A DNA stretch of 64,000 nt, from NCBI RefSeq assembly GCF_007164525.1, contig NZ_AP019791.1:2467501-2531500 (forward strand), in the 5' to 3' direction. This document shows positions 16,869 through 24,688 of this stretch, in pieces. This DNA comes from Rubrobacter xylanophilus. GTDB taxonomy: Bacteria > Actinomycetota > Rubrobacteria > Rubrobacterales > Rubrobacteraceae. How positions within the stretch are numbered: position 1 is the stretch's first letter; each line of letters opens with the position of its first letter. A program made the translations under genes and the position numbers. The notes under the pieces were generated by a model that ran no database searches, had not been told where the DNA came from, and saw only the letters and a list, made by a program, of their open reading frames with translations.

Positions 16869-18028
16869 CGCTCTCCCTCCGCCGCCCGGCGGGCGGCCTC
16901 TTCGGTCCGGGCGAGCGCCTCCTCCACGGAGCGTCTCCCAAGCAGCGCCTCCCGGAGGCCCCGCCAGATGACCTCCTCCACGGCCGGGTAGTTCTCGTGC
17001 TTGGGCGGGATGAGGGCGGGCCTCTGGGTCTCCTCCAGCAGCGCCCACCGCCGCCCGGCGAGCGAGCCGGGTTGGGCCTCCGCGCGAACGTCGCCGAGCG
17101 CGTCGAGCCTGGCGGGCAGGGTCCCGAAACGGGCCTCGTGGGCCTGCGAATCGCGGGAGGTGAGAAAGCGCAGCAGCTCGACCGCCGCCCCCCTGTCCCG
17201 CACGGTGCGGGGGATGGCGAAGGAGTGGCAGCCGGCGTAGACGTACCTCCCCGCCGGCCCCTGCGGGTAGAGGGCGAGCCCGTAGCGGCCCCTGACCCTG
17301 CTGCCCTCTCCCTCATAGAGGTGGAACCCGCCGGGCCAGTCGGTGCTCATGGCGGCTCGTCCCTCCCGGAAACAGGCGGCCACCTCGTCGTAGTGCCAGT
17401 CCGGGGTCTCCTCCGGAGCGGCCTGCCGGTAGAGCTGGACGAGGATCCCCAGCGCCCGCCGCCCGGCCTCGTCGTTTATGCGCGGCGCGGGCGATCCCTC
17501 CTCCCGGAACGTCCTGCCGCCGTACATGGCGTGCAGCTCGAAGAAGTGGCCGAAGAGCCCGCTCTCCTTGCCGGGGAAGGCGAAACCGTACACCCCGCCG
17601 GAGCGCAGGTGTGTCGCCTTCTCCAGCAGCTCCTCCCACGTCTCCGGCGGGCGTTCAATGAGATCCGTCCGGTAGTGCAGGAGCTTGACGTCGAGGTTGC
17701 GGGGCAGACCGTAGAGCGCGCCGTCCATCCGGGCGAGCTCCAGCGTCCTCTCCGCGAACGGCGCGAGCTCCTCCGGGCCCAGATCCCCATCCAGCGGGGT
17801 GAGCCACCGGCGCTGCCCCGGCGCGTACTTGGTGTGGGTGGAGATGAGGTCGTACGAAGCCTCCCCAGAGCCGAACTCCCGCGCTATCCGGGCGTTGAGG
17901 TCCGGATGGTCGCGGGAGACGACCCGCTCCACCCGTACCCCGGTCCGCTCCTCGAACTCCCCGATCCTCCCGTACAGCGGATCGTACATCGGCCCGCCCA
18001 CCAGCAAAACCCGCAGAGTCTCCGCCAT
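16865..18028 (-). CDS. ABC-type sugar-binding-protein fold without signal peptide
   Basis: A 387-aa protein with the fold and motifs of family 1 extracellular solute-binding proteins (PMYDPLYGRI, YGLPRNLDVKLLHYR, AMSTDWPGGFHL, HENYPAVEEVIWRGL). It starts directly at the mature domain: MAETLRVLLVGG with a strong GAGGAG site and no signal peptide or lipobox. A longer start at 18094 adds no hydrophobic segment either. No family-1 permease lies nearby. It overlaps the aldo/keto reductase, so it may act inside the cell as a sugar-binding sensor or storage protein. Confidence 0.8.
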   Translation of the reverse strand: MAETLRVLLVGGPMYDPLYGRIGEFEERTGVRVERVVSRDHPDLNARIAREFGSGEASYDLISTHTKYAPGQRRWLTPLDGDLGPEELAPFAERTLELARMDGALYGLPRNLDVKLLHYRTDLIERPPETWEELLEKATHLRSGGVYGFAFPGKESGLFGHFFELHAMYGGRTFREEGSPAPRINDEAGRRALGILVQLYRQAAPEETPDWHYDEVAACFREGRAAMSTDWPGGFHLYEGEGSRVRGRYGLALYPQGPAGRYVYAGCHSFAIPRTVRDRGAAVELLRFLTSRDSQAHEARFGTLPARLDALGDVRAEAQPGSLAGRRWALLEETQRPALIPPKHENYPAVEEVIWRGLREALLGRRSVEEALARTEEAARRAAEGER

Positions 18029-18058
18029 GCTCCTCCTCAGCCGATTCCAACTCCTTGG

Positions 18059-18070
18059 CATATTAGTATG
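18059..18070. promoter_or_regulatory. Short inverted repeat CATA-N4-TATG
   Basis: The sequence CATATTAGTATG lies in the AT-rich gap between the solute-binding-protein gene and the divergent GntR gene, 31 nt upstream of the former. It could be half of a regulator site pair together with the palindrome at 18125-18141. Confidence 0.3.
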
Positions 18071-18124
18071 ACTTATCTGGGGATACGAGGCCACGCTGAG
18101 CGGTGCTGAGCCCTGAAATCTGGA

Positions 18125-18141
18125 TATTGATCATATCAATA
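18125..18141. promoter_or_regulatory. Palindromic operator candidate TATTGAT-CAT-ATCAATA
   Basis: A perfect 7-bp inverted repeat with a 3-bp centre lies 21 nt before the GntR start. The local base composition is far more AT-rich than the genes. GntR/FCD regulators usually bind such short palindromes near their own gene, so this is the likely autoregulatory site. Confidence 0.5.
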
Positions 18142-18161
18142 GTTTGCTGTAAATTTGTTTT

Positions 18162-18860
18162 GTGGTGGGTGATGGGCATTCGCTGGCCGAGGAGGCGATC
18201 CGGCGGTTGAAGGCCATGATCCTCTCCGGGGAGCTTGCGCCGGGGGAGCGGCTTCCGGTGGAGAGGGAGCTTGCGGCCCGGCTGGGGATCTCCCGCGGCT
18301 CGCTGCGAGAGGCGGTGCGGGCGCTGGCGCTGGTGGGCGTGCTTAGGACACGCCGGGGCGACGGTACTTACGTGACGAGCCTGGAGCCCGGTCTGCTGCT
18401 GGAGGCGACCGGGATGGTGGCCGAGCTCCTGCAGGAGAACAGCGCCGTCTGGCTCCTGGAGGTGCGCCGGATGCTGGAGCCGGGGGCCACCGCTCTCGCC
18501 GCGGCCCGCATGTCGCCCGAGGAGATCTCCGGGCTGCGGGAATGCCTCGAACGCCTGGAGAAGGCCCCCGGCGTCGAGGAGCTCGTCGCCGCCGACGACG
18601 AATTCCACGCCCGCATCGCCAGCGCCGCCGGTAACCCGGTCCTCTCCTCCCTGCTGCGCGGCCTCGCCGGACGTACCCTCCGAGCCCGCCTCTGGCGCGG
18701 CGTCTCCGACCAGAAGACCCTGGAGAGAACCCGCCTCGGCCACCGCGCCATCTTCCAGGCCATCGAACGCCGCGACCCGGAGCTCGCCCGGGCCGCAGCA
18801 GCCTCCCACATAGCCGAGGTCGAAGACTGGTTCCGTAGCAACCCTCAGGAGCCCGCTTGA
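18162..18860 (+). CDS. GntR-family transcriptional regulator, FadR/FCD subgroup
   Basis: A 232-aa regulator. The winged helix spans about residues 5-75 (VERELAARLGISRGSLREAV is the recognition region). The all-helical FCD ligand domain spans about 90-225, with candidate metal/ligand residues in DDEFHARI, LGHRAIF and ASHIAEVEDW. FCD regulators respond to carboxylic acids or sugar acids. It is divergent from the solute-binding-protein/AKR pair and upstream of the ABC importer, and it probably represses one or both. The GTG at 18162 is the likely start. Confidence 0.9.
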   Translation: MVGDGHSLAEEAIRRLKAMILSGELAPGERLPVERELAARLGISRGSLREAVRALALVGVLRTRRGDGTYVTSLEPGLLLEATGMVAELLQENSAVWLLEVRRMLEPGATALAAARMSPEEISGLRECLERLEKAPGVEELVAADDEFHARIASAAGNPVLSSLLRGLAGRTLRARLWRGVSDQKTLERTRLGHRAIFQAIERRDPELARAAAASHIAEVEDWFRSNPQEPA

Positions 18861-18877
18861 TGAAATGCGCCCCACCC

Positions 18878-18906
18878 TTGACCGTCCCCCCACCGGGTGG
18901 TACAGT
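18878..18906 (+). promoter_or_regulatory. Promoter TTGACC-N17-TACAGT with extended -10
   Basis: TTGACC (18878-18883) and TACAGT (18901-18906) are separated by exactly 17 bp. TGG sits right before the -10, forming an extended -10. It is placed to drive the ABC importer operon, with a leader of about 66 nt. Confidence 0.7.
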
Positions 18907-18918
18907 GCCAGACCAATC

Positions 18919-18938
18919 TTGGGAAATCGATTTCTCAA
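18919..18938. promoter_or_regulatory. 20-bp operator-like palindrome in the start region of the ABC operon
   Basis: TTGGGAAATCGATTTCTCAA is an inverted repeat with 9 of 10 arms paired around a central CG, the form typical of LacI-family operators. It lies just downstream of the promoter at 18878-18906, where a bound repressor would block transcription. No LacI gene is in the window; the GntR upstream has a different palindrome. Confidence 0.6.
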
Positions 18939-18978
18939 AGATGGGTGGAGTTTCCGGGAGGAGCATGAGGTGAGGAGG

Positions 18979-20478
18979 ATGGAGGAGCGTGTGGAGCCGG
19001 TGGTTCGGCTACGGGGCATCTGCAAGGAGTTCCCCGGGGTTATGGCGGTGGACGGGGTGGATCTGGACATCCTCCCGGGCGAGGTACACGTGGTTGCGGG
19101 GGAGAACGGGGCTGGCAAGAGCACCCTCATGAAGCTGCTCTCGCAGGTGGAGCGGCCGACGGCCGGTGAGATCTACATCTCCGGCGAGCGGGTGGAGTTT
19201 CACGGGCCGGGACATGCGCAGCGGCTGGGGGTGGCGATGGTCTACCAGGAGTTCGCGCTGGCCCCGCATCTCTCGGTGGCGGAGAACCTCTTTCTGGGTC
19301 GGGAGCCGGGACGGGGGGGCTTCGTCGACCGGCGGGCGGAGAAAGAGGAGGCGCGGGGGCTCCTGGAGCGGGTGGGGCTTGAGGTGGATCCGGACCGGCT
19401 CGTCTCCACGCTCACGGTGGCCGAGCAGCAGCGGGTGGAGATCGCAAAGGCGCTGGCCATCGACGCGAAGGTTGTCATCATGGACGAGCCCACTGCCACG
19501 CTGGCCGAGAAGGAGATAGAGGAGCTCTTCGGGGTCATAAGGGATCTCACCTCTCAGGGGCGGGCCGTGCTGTACATCTCGCACCGGCTGGACGAGATCT
19601 TCCGGATCGCCGACCGGGTCACCGTGATGCGCGACGGGAAGGTCGTGGCCACCCTTCCGGTGGAGGAGCTCGACGAGGCGAAGCTCGTGCGGCTCATGGT
19701 GGGGCGGGAGATCGGCAACCTCTACCCCAGGCCCGAGACCCAGATAGGGGACGTCCTTCTGCGGGTGCGCGGGCTCAGCCGCGGGGAGAGGCTCAGGGAC
19801 TGCTCCTTCGAGGTGCGTGCGGGGGAGATCCTGGGCTTCGCCGGGCTCGTGGGGGCCGGGAGGACCGAGCTCGCCCGGGCCGTCTTCGGGGCCGACCCCG
19901 TGGATGCGGGGGAGATCGAGCTGGAAGGCCGGAGGCTCCGCATCCGCAAGCCGCAGGACGCCATAGAGGCCGGCATCGGGTATCTCACGGAGGATCGCAA
20001 GGGGGAGGGGCTCGCGCTCCAACTCGGGATCGACCAGAACATAACGCTCGCCAGCCTGCCCGCCCGGTTCGGCTTCATCGGTCTCGGGAGAGAGCGGAGC
20101 ATCGCCGAGCGGCGCCGGGAGCAGCTCAACATCCGCACCCCCTCCGTCCGTCGCAAGGTACAGGTGCTCTCCGGCGGCAACCAGCAAAAGGTGGTCGTCG
20201 CCCGGTGGCTCGAGACCCGGGCCCGGGTGCTCTTCTTCGACGAGCCCGCCCGCGGCATAGACGTCGGGGCCAAGGCCGAGATGTTCGCCCTCATCGGGGA
20301 GTTGGCCAGGGAGGGGCGGGGGATAGTGCTCATCTCCTCCTACCTGCCCGAGCTCATAAACATGTGCGACCGCATCCTCGTGATGCGCGACGGTAGCGTG
20401 GCGGGTGTTCTGGAGAGGGAGGAGTTCTCCGAGGAGAGGATCATAGCCCTTGCAACCGGAGTAAAGGAGACCGTATGA
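18979..20478 (+). CDS. Ribose-type ABC importer, double ATPase subunit
   Basis: A 499-aa protein with two ABC cassettes, as in RbsA/MglA/XylG. The first has Walker A GENGAGKST and Walker B VIMDEPTATL. The second has a degenerate Walker A (GLVGAGRTEL), signature LSGGNQQKV and Walker B VLFFDEPARGID. This asymmetry is normal for the family. It energises sugar import at the membrane with the downstream permease and lipoprotein. The ATG at 18979 has GAGGTGAGGAGG before it; longer starts at 18865 would overlap the promoter and operator. Confidence 0.93.
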   Translation: MEERVEPVVRLRGICKEFPGVMAVDGVDLDILPGEVHVVAGENGAGKSTLMKLLSQVERPTAGEIYISGERVEFHGPGHAQRLGVAMVYQEFALAPHLSVAENLFLGREPGRGGFVDRRAEKEEARGLLERVGLEVDPDRLVSTLTVAEQQRVEIAKALAIDAKVVIMDEPTATLAEKEIEELFGVIRDLTSQGRAVLYISHRLDEIFRIADRVTVMRDGKVVATLPVEELDEAKLVRLMVGREIGNLYPRPETQIGDVLLRVRGLSRGERLRDCSFEVRAGEILGFAGLVGAGRTELARAVFGADPVDAGEIELEGRRLRIRKPQDAIEAGIGYLTEDRKGEGLALQLGIDQNITLASLPARFGFIGLGRERSIAERRREQLNIRTPSVRRKVQVLSGGNQQKVVVARWLETRARVLFFDEPARGIDVGAKAEMFALIGELAREGRGIVLISSYLPELINMCDRILVMRDGSVAGVLEREEFSEERIIALATGVKETV

Positions 20479-21476
20479 GCCAGACCACGGCCACAGGAAG
20501 GACGCTCGGCGCCACCCTGCGGGAGCATCTCTCGGACGTAGTCTCGCAGCTCGCCGCGGCGGGGGCGCTCATCGTCGTCTTCGTCTTCCTCTCCATCGCC
20601 TCGCCCAACTTCCTCACCGCCGACAACCTCTTCAACGTGGGCACCCAGACCGCGGTCACCGCGGTCATCGCCATCGGGATGACGCTGGTCATCATCACCG
20701 CCGGCATAGACCTCTCGGTCGGGTCGGTGGCGGCGCTCTCGGGGGTCATGGGGGTCATGATGATGGTCGACCTCGGGCTGCCGGTGCCCCTGGCCATCCT
20801 CGGCGGGACCCTGGTGGGGGCGGTGTGCGGGCTGGTGAACGGGCTTCTCATCTCGGTGGCGGGGCTCAACCCGTTCATCGCGACGCTCGGGATGCTCAGC
20901 GTGGCCCGCGGGCTGGTCTACATCGTCAGCGACGCCCAGGCCGTCTTCGGGACCCCCGACTCCTTCCGGCTGCTGGGGCAGGGGGTGTTCGTCGGCGGCA
21001 TTCCCATCCCCGTGGTCGTCATCCTGGTGGTGGCCGTCGCGGGCTACGTGGTGCTCTCGCGGACCAAGCTCGGCCGCTACGCCTACGCCATCGGCTCCAA
21101 CGTGGAGGCTGCCAGGCTCTCCGGGATCCCCATCCGGCGCTACCTCACGGCGGTCTACGTCATCTCGGGCGCTTTAGCGGGCTTCGGCGGCATGATCGCC
21201 TCCTCCCGGGTGGCCTCCGGGCAGCCCAACTTCGGGATGGGGCTCGAGCTGGACGTCATCGCGGCGGCCGTCATAGGCGGGGCCAGCCTCTTCGGGGGGC
21301 AGGGGACGGTCCTCGGGACCCTCATCGGGGCCTTCCTCATAGCCCTCATCCGCAACGGGGCCGTGCTCCTCGACGTCAACATCTTCTACCAGCAGGTGAT
21401 CATCGGGGTCGTGATCTGGCTCGCCGTCATGTGGGACCAGTACCGGCGGCGCAGGCTCGCCGCGGCCTCGGAGTAG
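20475..21476 (+). CDS. Ribose-type ABC importer, permease subunit
   Basis: A 333-aa membrane protein with about eight to ten membrane segments and the RbsC/BPD_transp_2 signature regions (NFLTADNLFNVGTQTA, AGIDLSVGSV, GLNPFIATLGM, AARLSGIP). It forms the sugar channel with the ATPase encoded just upstream; the two genes overlap by 4 nt. A single permease gene implies a homodimer. The substrate is a pentose, hexose or polyol, not further resolved. Confidence 0.92.
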   Translation: MSQTTATGRTLGATLREHLSDVVSQLAAAGALIVVFVFLSIASPNFLTADNLFNVGTQTAVTAVIAIGMTLVIITAGIDLSVGSVAALSGVMGVMMMVDLGLPVPLAILGGTLVGAVCGLVNGLLISVAGLNPFIATLGMLSVARGLVYIVSDAQAVFGTPDSFRLLGQGVFVGGIPIPVVVILVVAVAGYVVLSRTKLGRYAYAIGSNVEAARLSGIPIRRYLTAVYVISGALAGFGGMIASSRVASGQPNFGMGLELDVIAAAVIGGASLFGGQGTVLGTLIGAFLIALIRNGAVLLDVNIFYQQVIIGVVIWLAVMWDQYRRRRLAAASE

Positions 21477-21501
21477 GAAAAAGAGAAAAAGGGGGTCTGT
21501 C

Positions 21502-22533
21502 GTGTACGGGAGAAGGATCCTGGTTCTGCTCGCGGCGGTCGCCGCCGCGCTCGTCCTCGCGGCGTGCGCCGAGGTCAGGGAGCAGGGAGGGGGCCAGCAG
21601 GGCGGCGGGGAGGGCCAGCAGGGGCCCATAGAGCTCGCCGTCGTGCCCAAGGCCGTCGGCTTCGACTTCTGGGAGACGGTCCGGGAGGGGGCGGTGTGCG
21701 CCGCCAGGAGGGCCGAGGGCGAGGTGGACGTGCAGTGGGACGGGGTCGCCCAGGAGACCGACGTTACCGGGCAGGTCAACCTGCTGCAGAACTTCATCAC
21801 CCAGGGGGTGGACGGTCTCGTCTACGCCGCCACCGACGCCAGGGTGCTCCACGACGTCACCCGGCAGGCGCTCGATCAGGGCATAACCGTGGTCAACATC
21901 GACTCCGGCACCGACCCGCAGCCCGAGAACGTGCCGGTCTTCGCCACGGACAACGTGGCCGCCGCCGAGCGGGCGACCGAGTACCTGGTGGAGCAGCTCG
22001 GTCCCGACGGCGGGAAGGTGGCCTTCATCCCCTTCCAGCCCGGCACCGCGACCAACGACACCCGCACGCAGGGCTTCAAGAACGTGCTCGAGGAGAACCC
22101 GCAGGTCGAGCTCGTCGCCGAGCAGTCCAGCGAGAGCAACTACAACCGGGCGCTGCAGGTCACCGAGGACATCCTCACAGCCCACCCGGACCTGGACGCC
22201 ATCTACGCGGCCAACGAGCCCGGCGTGCTCGGCGCCGCCGAGGCGGTGAGGAGCGCGGGCAAGGCCGGGGAGATCATCATCGTCGGTTGGGATACCGCCC
22301 CGGACGAGCTCAAGGCGGTGCGTGAGGGCGTGGTGAGCGCGCTCATCGCCCAGAACCCCTTCCGCATGGGCTACGACGGGGTGAACGCCGCCGTCCGGAT
22401 GATCCGTACCGGCGAGCAGGTCGAGGGCGGCGACACCGGGGCCATACTGGTCACCAAAGAGAACATCGACGACCCGGAGGTGCAGCGGGTGCTGAAGCCC
22501 AGCTGCGAGAACCCGCCGGTCGAGGACCAGTAG
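21502..22533 (+). CDS. Ribose-type ABC importer, sugar-binding lipoprotein
   Basis: A 343-aa lipoprotein. It has a hydrophobic signal to about residue 21, a lipobox ending LAAC with the lipidated Cys near 22, and a Gly/Gln-rich linker, followed by the Peripla_BP_4 (RbsB-like) domain. Regions such as VDGLVYAATDA, ATDNVAAAERA and AIYAANEPGVLGA match the sugar-binding fold. It captures the ligand outside the membrane and docks on the permease. The GTG start has AAAAAGGGGG before it. It ends the importer operon. Confidence 0.92.
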   Translation: MYGRRILVLLAAVAAALVLAACAEVREQGGGQQGGGEGQQGPIELAVVPKAVGFDFWETVREGAVCAARRAEGEVDVQWDGVAQETDVTGQVNLLQNFITQGVDGLVYAATDARVLHDVTRQALDQGITVVNIDSGTDPQPENVPVFATDNVAAAERATEYLVEQLGPDGGKVAFIPFQPGTATNDTRTQGFKNVLEENPQVELVAEQSSESNYNRALQVTEDILTAHPDLDAIYAANEPGVLGAAEAVRSAGKAGEIIIVGWDTAPDELKAVREGVVSALIAQNPFRMGYDGVNAAVRMIRTGEQVEGGDTGAILVTKENIDDPEVQRVLKPSCENPPVEDQ

Positions 22534-22546
22534 AGCCGCCTTTAGA

Positions 22547-22573
22547 GGGGCCGCGCCGGAAGGGTGCGGCCCC
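22547..22573. terminator. Hairpin between convergent genes
   Basis: GGGGCCGC and GCGGCCCC form a perfect 8-bp stem with an 11-nt loop in the gap between the ABC operon and the convergent LarA-like gene. No T-run follows on either strand, so termination would rely on the stem alone or on Rho. Confidence 0.45.
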
Positions 22574-22579
22574 AGCGCT

Positions 22580-23851
22580 CTAGAGCAGGTTCCCTGCTGC
22601 GTCGAAGCGCATCGGGCGCGGGTCTTCGAGGACCCGGAGCCCGGGCTCCGCCTGTCCCAGCAGCGCTTCGGAGACCCACATCCGACGCAGGCTGAGGGTG
22701 TTGCGGATGCGCACCAGGCGGGCCTCTGCGGGCTCCACACCGGCGCACATCAGGAGGGCCGCGGCGATGGCCTCGCGGTCGGTCTCCATCACCATCGGGG
22801 TCTTCACCGTGTCGGGGACGGTGGAGGTCAGGGCGTTCATGTAGGTGGCGGAGCGGTCCATCCTGCGCTCGAGGCGGGAGGTGATCACGTCCGAGAGCCC
22901 CACCCCGTTGGCGTTGCCGCCGGTCTCCTCGGTGAGGTCCAGGAAGACCATCCGCCCGACCTTCGGTCCGCCGGAGGCGTAGGGGGTGGGGTAGCGTCCG
23001 GTTACGTTGGGGTCTGCCCCGTCGCCGGAGATGTTCTTCCCGATCTCGTCCACCACCAGCACGTCCAGCTCGTCGAAGGGGAGGCGCGGCAGGTTCCTCT
23101 TGGCCTCCTTGAGGAGCGGAGTCTCGGCCTCGATCAGCCGCTCTGCCGGGAGGGCGACGACCCTGCAGGGTTCTTCGTCGGCGTTCTCCAGCGTGGCGAG
23201 CGCGAAGGCGACCTTCCCGGCCCCGACGGCTACCCGGGCGGCCTCCGGGATGGTGCGGTGGATGTTCTCCCAGCCCGCCGCGTGGATCGCGTGCGCCCCC
23301 CGTTGCTTGCCGAGCCCGATGGCGAGCATCTTCGAGGGCCCGCTCTCCACGGCGCCGCGGAAGGCGGTGTGCGGTTTGATGCGGTTGACCACGACCACCG
23401 CGTCCGCCTCGGAGGCCAGCCGGTCCATGTAGACCGGGACGCCGGAGGGGGTGCGCCCTACCTCCACCGTCTCCATCGTGGCCCGCACCGGACACCCCAC
23501 CCGCTCCTCGCTCACGCCCAGGTGCGCCAGCACTTCCGCCTGGCCCCCGGCGGTGGAGGCGCCGTGGCTGCCCATCGCCGGCACGATGAACGGCTCCGCC
23601 CCGGCCTCCTTCAGGGCCTCCACCAGGGCCGCCACGATCTCCGCGATCCGGGCCACGCCCCGGCTGCCGACGCCTATGGCGACGGAGCCCTTTGGCAGCT
23701 CCACCTCTTCCAGCGCCTCCCGCACCGCCGCCCGGACGTCCCCGAGGGCGGGCGGAGAGGCTATCCGCTGCTCCACGAGCGCAACCCGCGGTGGCTCCAC
23801 GGCCTCGAGAAGCCGCCGGATCTCCTCGCGAACCGGACTTGCCGTCTGCAT
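22580..23851 (-). CDS. LarA-like nickel-pincer hydroxy-acid racemase/epimerase homologue (paralogue 1)
   Basis: A 423-aa protein of the DUF2088/LarA superfamily. Residues in the right order for the LarA active site are visible: His 96 in MGSHG, His 161 in RIKPHT, Lys 174 in SGPSKM, and His 190. The Lys-to-His spacing of 16 equals that of Lys 184 and His 200 in Lactobacillus LarA, which tether the cofactor and bind nickel. It probably racemises or epimerises a 2-hydroxy acid. Start ATG 23851, with GGGGTGAGG upstream. It is divergent from lutABC. Confidence 0.82.
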   Translation of the reverse strand: MQTASPVREEIRRLLEAVEPPRVALVEQRIASPPALGDVRAAVREALEEVELPKGSVAIGVGSRGVARIAEIVAALVEALKEAGAEPFIVPAMGSHGASTAGGQAEVLAHLGVSEERVGCPVRATMETVEVGRTPSGVPVYMDRLASEADAVVVVNRIKPHTAFRGAVESGPSKMLAIGLGKQRGAHAIHAAGWENIHRTIPEAARVAVGAGKVAFALATLENADEEPCRVVALPAERLIEAETPLLKEAKRNLPRLPFDELDVLVVDEIGKNISGDGADPNVTGRYPTPYASGGPKVGRMVFLDLTEETGGNANGVGLSDVITSRLERRMDRSATYMNALTSTVPDTVKTPMVMETDREAIAAALLMCAGVEPAEARLVRIRNTLSLRRMWVSEALLGQAEPGLRVLEDPRPMRFDAAGNLL

Positions 23852-23915
23852 CGCCTCACCCCCGCAAAGACGCTTCGCAGCGCCCATTCTACCCGCATCC
23901 TGCCCTGCTATACTC

Positions 23916-23924
23916 CGCTCTGCG
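23916..23924 (+). promoter_or_regulatory. Extended -10 promoter TGC-TATACT for lutABC
   Basis: TGCTATACT ends 19 nt before the lutA ATG. Transcription would start near 23931, just ahead of the GGGAGGA ribosome-binding site. No clear -35 is seen, as is usual for extended -10 promoters. Confidence 0.5.
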
Positions 23925-23943
23925 ACCAGAGGCGGGAGGAACT

Positions 23944-24684
23944 ATGAGGGTGGCCCTTTTCATACCGTGCTACGTGGACCTCGTGAGCCCGGAGGTCGGG
24001 GTGAGCGTGGTGCGCGTGCTGCGTTCGCAGGGCGTCGAGGTCTTCTACCCGGAAGGTCAGACCTGCTGCGGCCAGCCGGCCTTCAACTCCGGCTTCTTCG
24101 AGGAGGCGCGCGGCGCGGCCCGGCACTTTCTCGACGTGTTCGGGGGGGAGCGCTTCGACTACGTCGTCTGCCCCTCCGGGTCGTGCACCACGATGGTCTC
24201 CCACTACTACCCATTCCTCTTCCGGGAGCTGCCGGAGGAGCTGGAGCGGGCCGAGGGGATCGGGGGGCGGGTGAGGGAGTTCTCGGACTTCCTCGCCAAC
24301 GTGCTCGGCACCGAGGAGTTCGGGGCCCGGTTCGAGGGCCGGGCGGTCTTCCACTGCGGGTGCCACCAGCGGCGCGAGCTGGGGGTGCTGGAGGAGCCGC
24401 AGAGGATCCTGCGCAACGTCGAGGGTCTCGAGCTCGTGGGGTGGGAGAACGAGGAGCTCTGCTGCGGCTTCGGAGGGACCTTCTCCGTCAAGATGCCCGA
24501 GGTTTCCGTGGCGATGGCCGACGAGAAGATAAGGGCGCTGGAGAAGAGCGGGGCGGACACCCTCGTCTCCTGCGACCCGAGCTGCCTGCTGCACCTGAAG
24601 GGACGGCTCGACCGGACCGGCCACGGCACCCGGGTGCTGCATCTGGCGCAGGTACTGGACCCCAGGCGAGGGAGGGTTGGATAG
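23944..24684 (+). CDS. lutA: Lactate-utilisation protein LutA (CCG-domain subunit)
   Basis: A 246-aa protein with two cysteine-rich CCG domains: TCCGQPAFN with VVCPSGSC, and HCGCHQRR with LCCGFGG and SCDPSC. Such domains bind non-cubane or heterodisulfide-reductase-like iron-sulfur clusters. In Bacillus, LutA works with LutB and LutC to oxidise L-lactate and feed the respiratory chain. The order lutA, lutB, lutC is intact here. Start ATG with GGGAGGA upstream. The substrate may be a hydroxy acid other than lactate, given the neighbours. Confidence 0.92.
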   Translation: MRVALFIPCYVDLVSPEVGVSVVRVLRSQGVEVFYPEGQTCCGQPAFNSGFFEEARGAARHFLDVFGGERFDYVVCPSGSCTTMVSHYYPFLFRELPEELERAEGIGGRVREFSDFLANVLGTEEFGARFEGRAVFHCGCHQRRELGVLEEPQRILRNVEGLELVGWENEELCCGFGGTFSVKMPEVSVAMADEKIRALEKSGADTLVSCDPSCLLHLKGRLDRTGHGTRVLHLAQVLDPRRGRVG

Positions 24685-24688
24685 CGGC

